From Longimicrobium sp. (GTDB lineage: Bacteria > Gemmatimonadota > Gemmatimonadetes > Longimicrobiales > Longimicrobiaceae), in NCBI GenBank assembly GCA_036389795.1, contig DASVWD010000028.1:1-36745 (forward strand): 36,745 nt of DNA. The letters are read 5' to 3'. This document shows positions 23,751-32,699 of the stretch, in pieces (the stretch's first letter is position 1; each line of letters opens with the position of its first letter). The translations under genes were made by a program, and so were the position numbers. The notes under the pieces are model-generated. The model searched no databases, was not told where the DNA came from, and saw only the letters and a program-made list of their open reading frames with translations.

Positions 23751-24077
23751 ATGTCCTCCTCGAAGATGAGCGAGAAGCTGCTCGAGCAGGTCGTGCATCG
23801 CGCGGGCACCGACCGCGCGTTCCGCCAGCAGCTCCTCGCCGACCCCGCCGGCGCCATCCACGGCGCGTACGGCGTGGCGCTCCCCGCCGGCTTCCGCATC
23901 AGGTTCGTGGAGAAGGACCCCGCGTTCGACGTGGTGGTCGTGCTCCCCGAGCTGTGCGGCGGCGACGACGAGCTGTCGGACGACGACCTGGAGAAGGTCG
24001 CCGGCGGCACCCTGCAGTACTGGAACGACGACGCGCCGCCCCCGCCGTCCGATCCGCCTCCCCCGCCTCCCCCCTGA
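23751..24077 (+). CDS. NHLP-leader precursor F1 with polyproline tail
   Basis: 108 aa. NHLP-type leader: VVHRAGTDRAFRQQLLADPA, FRIRFVEKDPAFDVVVVLPE, then LSDDDLEKVAGG. The 22-residue core is TLQYWNDDAPPPPSDP followed by six more prolines, with no Cys, one Ser and one Thr. Such a tail cannot form thioether rings. It may be a structural spacer, a degenerate core, or a scaffold leader. TCTGGAG lies 7 nt before the ATG. It is the first gene of the export operon. Confidence 0.85.
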   Translation: MSSSKMSEKLLEQVVHRAGTDRAFRQQLLADPAGAIHGAYGVALPAGFRIRFVEKDPAFDVVVVLPELCGGDDELSDDDLEKVAGGTLQYWNDDAPPPPSDPPPPPPP

Positions 24078-24086
24078 GGGCGAGCC

Positions 24087-24269
24087 ATGACGCAGACGAC
24101 CCTCGTCGCCGCGCCGCCGGTCGAGCTGAAGCTGGAGCTGAAGCCCGCCGCGGCCCGGATCCTCGACGCCGAGATGGAGCTCACCGACGACGAGCTGGAA
24201 GCCGTCGTCGGCGGGCTGGCCCGGGTGCACTTCCCCGCGGCCGCCTTCGACACGGTCGCCGCCGGCTGA
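24087..24269 (+). CDS. Short leader-type peptide F2
   Basis: 60 aa, nine nt after F1. It starts MTQTTLVAAPPVELKLELKP and has MELTDDELEAVVGG before a 17-residue tail LARVHFPAAAFDTVAAG that contains no Cys or Ser. VVGG replaces VAGG, but the segment is clearly the same double-glycine signal. Probably a further substrate of the C39 exporter; modification by LanM looks unlikely given the core. Confidence 0.78.
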   Translation: MTQTTLVAAPPVELKLELKPAAARILDAEMELTDDELEAVVGGLARVHFPAAAFDTVAAG

Positions 24270-24325
24270 GCCGGCGGCGCCCGCCGCACCCCCCGCACCG
24301 CGACCCGCGCCGGAGAGAGACGACG

Positions 24326-25861
24326 ATGCCGCAGCAGACCTTCCGCTCGGCGGCCCGCCTGGGGGCCGCGCTGGCCGCGCTGGCGCTCTTCGGCGCGCCG
24401 CGCGCCGCGGCCGCGCAGGACGGCGGCGGCCTCACCCTGGACCGGGTGGTGAGCCGCGCGATGGAGGGGAGCCCCCAGATCCTGGCGGTGGTGGCCCGCG
24501 CGGACGCCGTCCGCGCGCGGGCGCTGGCCGCCGCGGGGCGCTTCGACCTGCGGCTGGGCGCCAGCGTGAGCGGCACGCAGCAGAGCGCCTTCGAAGCCGG
24601 CCAGGCCGGGCTGCAGGCCGCCACCACCCACACCGCCGCCTACGAGCTGAACGCCACCCGCCAGTTCCGCTCCGGGATCGTCGTGCAGCCGCGGGTGACG
24701 GTCAGCCGCACCGCCCGCGAGGGCGCGGCGGCGGCCGACGCCGGCTCCAGCGTGAGCCTGAGCGTGGCCGTCCCGCTCCTGCGCGACCGCTTCGGCCGCG
24801 CCAGCACCGCCGGCGAGCGCGCGGCGCGGCTGCGCGCCGACGCCGTCCGCCTGGACGTGCGCTACGCCACCGACGTGGGCGTGAACCAGGCGGTGGGCGC
24901 CTACTGGGACTACGTGGCCGCGCACGCGCGGCTGGAGGTGTACGCCCAGGCCGAGGAGCGCGCCCGGCGCCGCCTGGAGGAGACCCGCGCGCTGGTGGCG
25001 GGCGACGAGCGCCCCGCCGCCGACCTCACCCCCCTCGACGCCGCCCTCGCCCGGGCCGGCCAGCAGCGCATCGCCGCCGAGCAGGCCGTCGAGGAGGCCC
25101 GCGCCAACCTGGGGCTGGCGATGGGGCTGGAGCTGGCCGAGACGGCCGCGCTCCCCGCCCCCGGCACCCCCTTTCCCGCGGCCGCCGCCTGGAGCCCCGG
25201 CGCGGCCGACGCCGAGCGGCTGGCGCGGCTGGCGCTGGAGCGCCGCGGCGACTACGTGGCCACCCGCATGGAGCTCTCCTCCGACGAGGTCCTGCTGGCC
25301 GGCGCCCGCGAGGAGCTCAAGCCCCGGCTGGACCTGCAGCTCTCGATGGGGTACGCCGGGCGGCGGCTGGGCAGCGGCTACGGCGGGCTGGTGGAGCCGC
25401 TCTACCGCGACGTCCCCGGCCTGAACGCCTCGGTCCGGGTCGACTGGCAGCTCCCCGTCGCCCGCACCGAGGCCCGCGGGCTCGCGGCCCAGGCCGAGGC
25501 CCAGCGCGCCGAGAAGGCGGCCGACGTGGCCGACCGGGCCCGCCACATCACCGCGAGCGTGGCCCTGCTGGTCCAGTCGCTCTCCCGCGGCGCCGCCGCG
25601 GTGGAGCACGCCGAGCGCGCCGTGGCGCTCTACCGCACCACGGTCGAGAACGAGCAGCAGAAGAACCGCCTGGGCGCCGCCACCCTGTTCGACGTCATCT
25701 ACGCCGAGGACAACCTGACCGGCGCCCTGCTGAGCGAGGTGGCCGGCCGGCTGGCCTACGCCAAGGCGCTGGCCCAGCTGCGCGTGGAGACCGGCACCCT
25801 GGCCGAGGACACCGCCGACGGCCCGGCGGTCGACCCCGCGCGGCTGCTGAGCAGACCGTAA
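24326..25861 (+). CDS. TolC-like outer membrane efflux protein
   Basis: 511 aa with a signal peptide (MPQQTFRSAARLGAALAALA ... AAAAQDGG, cleavage about residue 31). 'LTLDRVVSRAMEGSPQILAV' is the usual first helix of outer-membrane efflux proteins. Long Ala/Arg/Glu-rich helices with coiled-coil character alternate with beta segments ('YELNATRQFRSGIVVQPRVT', 'LDLQLSMGYAGRRLGSGYGG'). The 'YRTTVENEQQKNRLGAATLF' helix near the end is typical of the family. It would form the outer-membrane channel of a tripartite exporter with the HlyD-like and ABC proteins that follow. ATG 24326 follows GGAGAGAGACGACG. A longer frame upstream is antisense-like filler. Confidence 0.9.
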   Translation: MPQQTFRSAARLGAALAALALFGAPRAAAAQDGGGLTLDRVVSRAMEGSPQILAVVARADAVRARALAAAGRFDLRLGASVSGTQQSAFEAGQAGLQAATTHTAAYELNATRQFRSGIVVQPRVTVSRTAREGAAAADAGSSVSLSVAVPLLRDRFGRASTAGERAARLRADAVRLDVRYATDVGVNQAVGAYWDYVAAHARLEVYAQAEERARRRLEETRALVAGDERPAADLTPLDAALARAGQQRIAAEQAVEEARANLGLAMGLELAETAALPAPGTPFPAAAAWSPGAADAERLARLALERRGDYVATRMELSSDEVLLAGAREELKPRLDLQLSMGYAGRRLGSGYGGLVEPLYRDVPGLNASVRVDWQLPVARTEARGLAAQAEAQRAEKAADVADRARHITASVALLVQSLSRGAAAVEHAERAVALYRTTVENEQQKNRLGAATLFDVIYAEDNLTGALLSEVAGRLAYAKALAQLRVETGTLAEDTADGPAVDPARLLSRP

Positions 25862-25933
25862 AGCCGCCGCGCCCGGCCGCCACCGCCCGGGCGCCCCCGA
25901 GCCACCACGAGCCCCGACAACCGCCTCCGCAAC

Positions 25934-27193
25934 ATGGAAAACCGAGTCTTCCGCAAGGTGTCGCTGGACCGGCTCTCCTCGCCCGAGCAGCTCGACCAAG
26001 TGATGCAGGTGACCAACCCCCGCGGCTGGCTGGCGCTGGCCGGCCTGGGCGCGCTGCTGGTGATGGCGATCATGTGGGGCGTCTTCGGCTCCCTCTCCGA
26101 GAAGGTGGCCGGCGGCGGGATCCTGCTCAAGAGCGGCGGCGTCTTCGAGGTGGTCTCGCCCGCCGAGGGGCGCGTCACCGACGTCTCCGTGAGCGTGGGC
26201 GACAGCGTGACCGAGGGGCAGGTGGTGGCGTGGATCGCCCAGCCCGAGCACTCGGCCCGCCTGCAGGAGGCCAAGGCCCGGCTGGCGGCGCTGCGCGCCG
26301 AGTACCAGCGCACCCTGTCCTTCAGCGGCAACGACGCCCAGCTGCAGGCCCAGAGCGTGGGCGAGCAGCGCCGCAACCTGCAGCAGTCGATCGCCGCCGA
26401 GGAGCAGACGCTGCGCTGGCTCACCGAGCGGGTGCAGAGCCAGGAGAAGCTGGTGGAGCAGGGGCTCGTCACCCGCGGCGCCCTGCTGCAGACCCGCCAG
26501 CAGCTGGAGCAGTCGCAGGAGAAGATCCGCTCCGGGCGCAGCCAGCTGGCGCAGCTCGACGTGCAGAAGCTCTCCTCCGACAACGACCGCTCCCGCCAGC
26601 TCGCCGCCCACCGCCGCGAGATCCAGCTGGCCGAGCTGGAGCTGGCGCAGCTGGAGCGCGACCTCCGCCGCGCCTCGCAGGTGGTCTCGCCCTACACCGG
26701 GCGCATCCTGGAGTTGATGACCGAGCAGGGGAAGATGGTGGGGCGCGGCGAGCCCGTCCTGAACCTGGACCTCACCGGCAGCTCGGTGAAGAACCTGATG
26801 GCGGTGATCTACGTCCCCTCGATGCACGGCAAGAAGGTGAAGCCGGGGATGGAGATCCAGATCGCCCCCTCCACGGTGCGGCAGGAGGAGTTCGGGATGA
26901 TGCTGGGGAAGGTGACCTTCGTCTCCAACTTCCCCGCCACCCCGCGCGGCATGGCCATGACGCTCAAGAACGACCAGCTGGTGCAGGGCCTCTCCGGCAA
27001 CGGCGCCCCCTACGAGGTGCACGCCGACCTGATCGTGGACCCCGCCACCGTGAGCCGCTACCGCTGGTCGTCCTCCGGCGGCCCCCCGGTCGAGATCCAG
27101 AGCGGCACCCTGGCCAGCGGCCAGGTCACCGTCGACCGCCAGCGCCCCCTGGCCGCGGTGCTCCCGCTGCTGCGCCGCTGGTCGGGGATGTAA
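25934..27193 (+). CDS. NHLP bacteriocin system secretion protein (HlyD-like adaptor)
   Basis: 419 aa. MENRVFRKVSLDRLSSPEQL, then one transmembrane segment about residues 35-57 (LALAGLGALLVMAIMWGVFG). A barrel-sandwich half follows (GGVFEVVSPAEGRVTDVSVS), then a long coiled coil about 110-250 rich in Gln/Arg/Leu, and the second half (PYTGRILELMTEQGKMVGRG). The C-terminal beta domain ends near LLRRWSGM. This is the layout of the NHLP-associated HlyD family (TIGR03794 type). It is the periplasmic adaptor between the inner-membrane ABC exporter and the TolC-like channel; genes lie in that order 72 and 96 nt apart. Confidence 0.9.
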   Translation: MENRVFRKVSLDRLSSPEQLDQVMQVTNPRGWLALAGLGALLVMAIMWGVFGSLSEKVAGGGILLKSGGVFEVVSPAEGRVTDVSVSVGDSVTEGQVVAWIAQPEHSARLQEAKARLAALRAEYQRTLSFSGNDAQLQAQSVGEQRRNLQQSIAAEEQTLRWLTERVQSQEKLVEQGLVTRGALLQTRQQLEQSQEKIRSGRSQLAQLDVQKLSSDNDRSRQLAAHRREIQLAELELAQLERDLRRASQVVSPYTGRILELMTEQGKMVGRGEPVLNLDLTGSSVKNLMAVIYVPSMHGKKVKPGMEIQIAPSTVRQEEFGMMLGKVTFVSNFPATPRGMAMTLKNDQLVQGLSGNGAPYEVHADLIVDPATVSRYRWSSSGGPPVEIQSGTLASGQVTVDRQRPLAAVLPLLRRWSGM

Positions 27194-27289
27194 GCCGGAC
27201 CGCCGGACCCGAGCCGGACCAGAGACCGATCGCGGCGGGGGCGCCGATGGCGGCGCCCCCGCCCCACCCGAACCGCACCACGCTGACCG

Positions 27290-29539
27290 ATGCCACTGGC
27301 GAGCATCACGCGCCGTCACTGGGGGAGGCTGAAGCTTCCGCCCTGGCTCCGCCCGGCGCCCCCCGAGGCGGCCGCAGCCCCCGCGAAGTGGGTGCGCACC
27401 CCCACCATCCTGCAGATGGAGGCGGTGGAGTGCGGCGCCGCCTCGCTGGCCATGATCCTGGCCCACCACGGGCGCTACGTGCCGCTCGAGGAGCTGCGCG
27501 TGGCGTGCGGCGTCTCGCGCGACGGGAGCAAGGCCAGCAACCTGCTCAAGGCCGCGCGCGGCCTGGGGCTCGTGGCCAAGGGGTTCAAGAAGGAGCCCAA
27601 CCAGCTCCGCCCTCTCCCCATGCCGGCCATCGTGCACTGGAACTTCAACCACTTCCTGGTGCTCGACGGGTTCCACAAGGGGCAGGTGCGCATCAACGAC
27701 CCCGCCCAGGGGCCGCGCGTGATCTCGGAGGAGGAGTTCGACCAGTCGTTCACCGGCGTGGTGATGACCTTCGAGAAGGGCGAGGACTTCCAGGCGGGCG
27801 GCCGCCGGAGGGGGCTCCTGGGCACGCTGGCCCCGCGGCTCAGGGGCTCGCGGCTGGCGCTGCTCTTCGTGATCCTGGCCGGGCTGTCGCTGGTGGTCCC
27901 CGGGCTCGTGGTCCCCACCTTCTCGCGCGTCTTCGTCGACAGCGTGCTGGTGAAGGGGCTCACGGCGTGGCTGCGCCCCCTCCTGATCCTGATGGCGCTC
28001 ACCGGCGTGGTGCAGGCGGTGCTCACCTTCCTGCAGCAGCGCTACCTGCTCCGGCTGGAGACCAAGGTGGCGCTCTCCACCTCGGCCACCTTCTTCTGGC
28101 ACGTGCTGAGGCTGCCCATCACCTTCTTCAACCAGCGCTTCGCCGGCGAGATCGGCGGCCGCGTGGCGATCAACGACAAGGTGGCGCGCCTGCTCTCGGG
28201 CGAGCTGGCCACCACGGTGCTGAACTTCGTCGTGATCGCCTTCTACGCCCTGATGATGGTGCAGTACGACGTGTGGCTGACGCTGCTGTCGGTGACGATC
28301 GTGGCGCTCAACATGGTGGTGCTCAAGGTGATGTCGCGCCGCCGGGTGGACCTCACCCAGCGGATGCTGCAGGACGGCGGGAAGATGATGGGCACCGCCA
28401 TGGGCGGGCTGCAGACGATCGAGAGCCTCAAGGCCACCGGGAGCGAGTCGGACTTCTTCGCCCGCTGGAGCGGCTACCAGGCCAAGGTGATCAACGCCGG
28501 CCAGCAGATCTCGCTCACCAGCCAGGTGCTGGCGCAGGTCCCCCAGTTCCTCCTCTCGCTCAACACCGCGCTGCTCCTGGGCTTCGGGGGCTCGAGGGTG
28601 ATGGACGGCCACCTGAGCATGGGGATGCTGATGGCGTTCCAGGCGCTCATGCTGGCGTTCGTGAACCCGGTCAACCGGCTGGTGAGCCTGGGCGGCACCC
28701 TGCAGGAGGTCAAGGGCGACATGGACCGCCTGGACGACGTGCTGCTGGCCCGCCCCGACCGGCGCGCCGTGGCGGCGGCCGACGAGGGCGAGCTGGCGGA
28801 GGACGGCCCCCCGGTGAAGCTCTCCGGCTTCCTGGAGCTCAAGCACGTCACCTTCGGCTACTCGCCGCTGGACCCGCCGCTGATCGAGAACTTCAACCTG
28901 ACGCTCAGGCCCGGCAGCCGCGTGGCGTTGGTGGGGGGCTCGGGGTGCGGCAAGAGCACCGTCAGCAAGCTGGTGTCGGGGCTCTACGAGCCGTGGTCGG
29001 GCGAGATCCTCTTCGACGGGAAGAGCCGCGACGAGATCCCGCGCGGCGTGCTGGCCAACTCGCTGGCCATCGTCGACCAGGAGATCTTCATGTTCGAGGG
29101 GACGATCCGCGACAACGTGACGCTCTGGGACGCCACCGTCCCCGAGGCCGAGCTGCTGCAGGCCGCCCGCGACGCCTGCATCCACGACGAGGTCGCCTCG
29201 CGCCCCGGCGGCTACGCGAGCCCGGTGGAGGAGGGGGGCACCAACTTCAGCGGCGGGCAGCGCCAGCGCCTCGAGATCGCCCGGGCGCTGGCGGGCAACC
29301 CCACCATGCTGGTGCTCGACGAGGCCACCAGCGCGCTGGACCCGGCCACCGAGAAGACGATCGACGACAACCTGCGCCGCCGCGGCTGCACCTGCCTGAT
29401 CGTGGCGCACCGGCTCTCCACCATCCGCGACTGCGACGAGATCATCGTGCTGCACCAGGGCAAGATCGTGCAGCGCGGCACGCACGAGCAGCTCGCCGCC
29501 CAGCCCGGCTACTACAGCCGGCTGATCGCCTCCGAGTGA
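27290..29539 (+). CDS. NHLP-family ABC exporter with C39 leader peptidase
   Basis: 749 aa. The N-terminal C39 peptidase has the catalytic triad: MEAVECGAASLAMILAHHGR (Cys48), HWNFNHFLVLDGF (His121) and INDPAQG (Asp137). It cuts leaders after Gly-Gly. A six-helix ABC permease domain spans about residues 180-470. The nucleotide-binding domain has GGSGCGKST (about 550), NFSGGQRQRLE (about 652), LVLDEATSALD (about 674) and the AHRLSTI switch. This is the TIGR03796-type peptidase/permease/ATPase and the clear candidate for processing all the VAGG/VSGG leaders in the window. Its TGA overlaps the next start (TGATG), implying translational coupling. Confidence 0.95.
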   Translation: MPLASITRRHWGRLKLPPWLRPAPPEAAAAPAKWVRTPTILQMEAVECGAASLAMILAHHGRYVPLEELRVACGVSRDGSKASNLLKAARGLGLVAKGFKKEPNQLRPLPMPAIVHWNFNHFLVLDGFHKGQVRINDPAQGPRVISEEEFDQSFTGVVMTFEKGEDFQAGGRRRGLLGTLAPRLRGSRLALLFVILAGLSLVVPGLVVPTFSRVFVDSVLVKGLTAWLRPLLILMALTGVVQAVLTFLQQRYLLRLETKVALSTSATFFWHVLRLPITFFNQRFAGEIGGRVAINDKVARLLSGELATTVLNFVVIAFYALMMVQYDVWLTLLSVTIVALNMVVLKVMSRRRVDLTQRMLQDGGKMMGTAMGGLQTIESLKATGSESDFFARWSGYQAKVINAGQQISLTSQVLAQVPQFLLSLNTALLLGFGGSRVMDGHLSMGMLMAFQALMLAFVNPVNRLVSLGGTLQEVKGDMDRLDDVLLARPDRRAVAAADEGELAEDGPPVKLSGFLELKHVTFGYSPLDPPLIENFNLTLRPGSRVALVGGSGCGKSTVSKLVSGLYEPWSGEILFDGKSRDEIPRGVLANSLAIVDQEIFMFEGTIRDNVTLWDATVPEAELLQAARDACIHDEVASRPGGYASPVEEGGTNFSGGQRQRLEIARALAGNPTMLVLDEATSALDPATEKTIDDNLRRRGCTCLIVAHRLSTIRDCDEIIVLHQGKIVQRGTHEQLAAQPGYYSRLIASE

Positions 29540-32499
29540 TGACGCACCCGACCTCCCCGACCGCAGGTCCCGACGTGAGCGCGACCACCCCTCCCGACTT
29601 CCTGGCCGCGGGCGCCGCCGAGTTCGAGGCCGGCAGCGACCGCCCCTTCCTCCTGGCCGGCGCCAGCGCCTGGCTGGTCACGGCCGGCCGCGTCGACGTC
29701 TTCGCCGTGCCGCTCGCGGGCGGCCTTCCGGCGGGAAGCCGCACCCACCTCTTCCGCGCCGGGGCGGGGCAGCTCGTCTTCGGCACCGGCGCGGGCGAGG
29801 GCGCCGCCGTGGGGCTCCTGGCGGTGGGCTCGCCCGGCACCCGGGTGGCGCCGGTGGAGCGGCGCGTGCTGCGCGCCGCCGCCATGGACCCGGCGCGCTC
29901 CGGGGCGCTGGCCGGCCTCCTCGACGAGTGGGTGGACCTGCTCTGCGCCGCCGTGGGGCGCGGCGTGGCCCCCGACGGGTGCGCCGAGGTGAGCCCCGAG
30001 GCGCCCGACCTCCCGCAGGGCGTGCGCTACGTGCGCCCGGGGCGCCGGGTGGCGTGGGTGCGCCACCTGGACGGCGCCTCCTTCCTGCTGGGGCGCGAGG
30101 GGCTCAAGCTGAACGGCGACTTCACCCCGCTGGCGAAGAGCGCCTGGATGGAGGTGCAGGGGAGCTGCCGCCTGGACCTGCAGGAGACCGCGGCCGTGCT
30201 GGGGCGCGGCGACGCCTGGGAGGGGCTGGAGCGGCTGCACGCCCTGGTGCTGGAGTGCGTGGCCCGCATGGCCGCCGAGGCCGCCCGGGCCGAGCGCGAG
30301 CGGCTGCGCGAGAAGGCCGCCGCCGGGCGCGGCGCCTTCCAGGGCGCCGTGGGGCGGCTGGCCACCACGCTCGAGGCCGGCGCCCCCGCGCGGATGCGGC
30401 TCAGAGCCGCGGCCGCCGGCGGCGCGTCCGACGACCCGCTCCTCTGCGCCGCCCGCCTGGTGGGCGCGGCGCTGGGGGTGGCGGTGCACCCCTACCCGCG
30501 CGAGAAGGGCGCCCCCGCCCCGCGCGACCCGCTGGGGGCGCTGGCCCGCGCCTCGCGCACCCGCACCCGCCAGGTGGTGCTGCGCGAGGGGTGGTGGAGG
30601 GAGGACGGCGGCCCGCTCCTGGCCTACCTGGCCGAGGACGGCCGCCCGGTGGCGCTCCTCCCCGCGCGGGGGACGCGCTACACCCTGCACGACCCGCGGG
30701 AGCGCGGCGAGGCGGCCCTGGTCGACGCCGCCCTGGCCGACCGGGTGAAGCCGATCGCCTTCACCTTCTACCGCCCCTTCTCCGACCAGGCGCTCGGGCT
30801 GAAGGACGTGGTGCGCTTCGGGCTGCAGGGGTGCGGGCGCGACCTGGGGATGGTGCTGGGCTTGAGCGTGGCCGCCGCGCTCCTGTCGCTGGTGACCCCG
30901 ATGGCCACGGGGAAGATCTTCAACGACATCATCCCCGGCGCCGAGCGGGGGCAGCTGGGGCAGCTCACCGCCGCGCTGGTGGTGATCGCGCTGGCCACCA
31001 TGCTCTTCCGGCTGGGCGCCGGGGTGGCGCTGGTGCGCATCGAGGGCCGCATGGGCTCGGCCACCCAGGCCGCGGTGTGGGACCGGGTGCTGGGGCTGCC
31101 GATGCCGTTCTTCCGCCCCTACTCGGCCGGCAACCTGGCCAGCCGCGCCATGGGGATCGACGCCATCCGCCAGCACCTCTCCGGCGCCACCATCCAGGCG
31201 CTCCTGGGCGGGCTCTTCTCGGTGGTGCACTTCGGGCTGCTCTACCACTACTCGCCGCGGCTGGCGCTGTGGGGGACGGGGCTGATCGCGCTCTCCATCG
31301 CCGTCACGGCGGGCGCCAGCCGGCTGCAGATGAAGAGCGAGAACCAGATCGCCGCGCTGCGCACGAAGCTCTCGGGCTCGGTGCTGCAGTTCCTCTCCTC
31401 CATCGCCAAGCTGCGCACCGCCGCGGCCGAGGGGGAGGCGTTCTCGATCTGGGCGAAAGGCTTCAGCGAGCAGCGCCAGCTGCAGTTCCGCGCCCGCTCC
31501 ATCGGCAACCTGGTGGCCTCGTTCAACGCCGGCTACCCGGTGGTCACCACGCTGGTGCTGTACGCGGTGGCGCTGCCGCTCATGAGCGGCGACCACCCGC
31601 TGCGCACCGGCGACTTCATGGCCTTCATGACCTCGTTCGCCACCTGCCTGGGAGGGATGCTGGGCGCCTCGGCGGCGCTCCTGGGGGCCATGGCGGTGGT
31701 GCCGATGTACGAGCAGGCGCGCCCGATCCTGGAGACGCTCCCCGAGGTCGACACCGCCAAGGCCGACCCGGGCGCGCTCTCGGGCGGCATCGACATCGAG
31801 CGGGTGGTGTTCCGCTACAACCCCGACGGCCCCCCGATCCTGCGCGACCTCACCATGCGCATCAGGCCGGGCGAGTTCGTGGCCTTCGTGGGCCCCTCGG
31901 GGTCGGGGAAGAGCACGCTGCTCCGCCTCCTGCTGGGCTTCGAGGCGCCCGAGTCGGGCGCGGTCTACTACGACGGGCGCGAGCTGGCCGGCCTCGACGC
32001 GCAGGCGGTGCGCCGCCAGATCGGGGTGGTGCTGCAGAACGGGCGGCTGATGTCGGGCGACATCTTCACCAACATCGCCGGCAGCTCCCCCGCCACGCAG
32101 GAAGACGCCTGGGAGGCGGCGCGCATGGCCGGCTTCGACGAGGACATCAAGGCCATGCCGATGGGGATGCACACCGTGGTCAGCGAGGGCGGCGGCACCC
32201 TCTCGGGCGGCCAGCGCCAGCGGCTGATGATCGCGCGCGCCATCGTGCAGCGCCCGCGCATCCTCTTCTTCGACGAGGCCACCAGCGCGCTCGACAACCG
32301 CACCCAGGCGATCGTCACCCAGAGCCTGGACCGCCTGAACGCCACCCGCGTGGTGATCGCGCACCGCCTCAGCACCATCCTGAACGCCGACCGCATCTAC
32401 GTGATCGAGGCCGGCCGCATCGTGCAGGCCGGCACCTACCACGAGCTGATCCGCCAGGACGGGCTCTTCGCCGAGCTGGCGAAGCGGCAGCTGGCCTGA
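29539..32499 (+). CDS. NHLP-family ABC transporter permease/ATPase, no peptidase
   Basis: 986 aa. The first 280 residues hold a cyclic-nucleotide-binding-like beta domain (SDRPFLLAGASAWLVTAGRV, DVFAV) and a helical linker; there is no C39 Cys/His site. A long middle part leads to membrane helices from about residue 430. The ATPase has GPSGSGKSTLL (about 785), TLSGGQRQRLMIARA (about 888), LFFDEATSALD (about 908) and AHRLSTI. This matches the second NHLP ABC protein (TIGR03797 type), which accompanies the peptidase-bearing one, perhaps as a heterodimer. It starts at the overlapping TGATG and ends at TGA 32499. Confidence 0.93.
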   Translation: MTHPTSPTAGPDVSATTPPDFLAAGAAEFEAGSDRPFLLAGASAWLVTAGRVDVFAVPLAGGLPAGSRTHLFRAGAGQLVFGTGAGEGAAVGLLAVGSPGTRVAPVERRVLRAAAMDPARSGALAGLLDEWVDLLCAAVGRGVAPDGCAEVSPEAPDLPQGVRYVRPGRRVAWVRHLDGASFLLGREGLKLNGDFTPLAKSAWMEVQGSCRLDLQETAAVLGRGDAWEGLERLHALVLECVARMAAEAARAERERLREKAAAGRGAFQGAVGRLATTLEAGAPARMRLRAAAAGGASDDPLLCAARLVGAALGVAVHPYPREKGAPAPRDPLGALARASRTRTRQVVLREGWWREDGGPLLAYLAEDGRPVALLPARGTRYTLHDPRERGEAALVDAALADRVKPIAFTFYRPFSDQALGLKDVVRFGLQGCGRDLGMVLGLSVAAALLSLVTPMATGKIFNDIIPGAERGQLGQLTAALVVIALATMLFRLGAGVALVRIEGRMGSATQAAVWDRVLGLPMPFFRPYSAGNLASRAMGIDAIRQHLSGATIQALLGGLFSVVHFGLLYHYSPRLALWGTGLIALSIAVTAGASRLQMKSENQIAALRTKLSGSVLQFLSSIAKLRTAAAEGEAFSIWAKGFSEQRQLQFRARSIGNLVASFNAGYPVVTTLVLYAVALPLMSGDHPLRTGDFMAFMTSFATCLGGMLGASAALLGAMAVVPMYEQARPILETLPEVDTAKADPGALSGGIDIERVVFRYNPDGPPILRDLTMRIRPGEFVAFVGPSGSGKSTLLRLLLGFEAPESGAVYYDGRELAGLDAQAVRRQIGVVLQNGRLMSGDIFTNIAGSSPATQEDAWEAARMAGFDEDIKAMPMGMHTVVSEGGGTLSGGQRQRLMIARAIVQRPRILFFDEATSALDNRTQAIVTQSLDRLNATRVVIAHRLSTILNADRIYVIEAGRIVQAGTYHELIRQDGLFAELAKRQLA

Positions 32500-32523
32500 G
32501 CAAGCGCTCGAGCGCTCGGTCGG

Positions 32524-32660
32524 CTTCAGGTGCCAGGTGCCAGGTGCACAGACGAGACCCGATCCGGCACCTCGGCACTCAGGACTTCAGGACTCAGGAC
32601 TTAGCACTGAGGACTAAGGACTAAGGACTAGGGACTCAGGACCCAGCACTCCCTAACTCA
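32524..32660. repeat. Heptamer tandem arrays
   Basis: Two tracts: CAGGTGCCAGGTGCCAGGTG (GGTGCCA units, about 32528-32547), then from about 32576 to 32645 degenerate AGGACT[AC/TA] units such as GGACTAAGGACTAAGGACTA. It fills the 200-nt gap between the ABC gene and the lipoprotein gene. Seven-base periodicity is plain by eye. Confidence 0.7.
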
Positions 32661-32699
32661 GTACGACGAACCCGAATCCGCACACGTGAGGACCCACCC

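Noticed and set aside
23720-29485. A 1921-codon open frame on the minus strand across the exporter genes
   Set aside because: It is antisense to genes with clear ABC, HlyD and TolC motifs. It is His/Arg/Gly-rich low-complexity, as expected from the third-position GC bias of the real genes. The same holds for long minus frames at 9904-13827 and 15276-19298 opposite the LanM genes.
26074-29538. N-terminal 1155-codon extension of the second ABC transporter frame
   Set aside because: The frame is open upstream only because of GC bias. The ATG at 29539 overlaps the preceding stop (TGATG), and the sequence becomes NHLP-ABC-like from there.
32524-32660. Origin of replication iterons
   Set aside because: The 7-nt units are degenerate and there is no DnaA-box set, AT-rich unwinding region or replication gene nearby.
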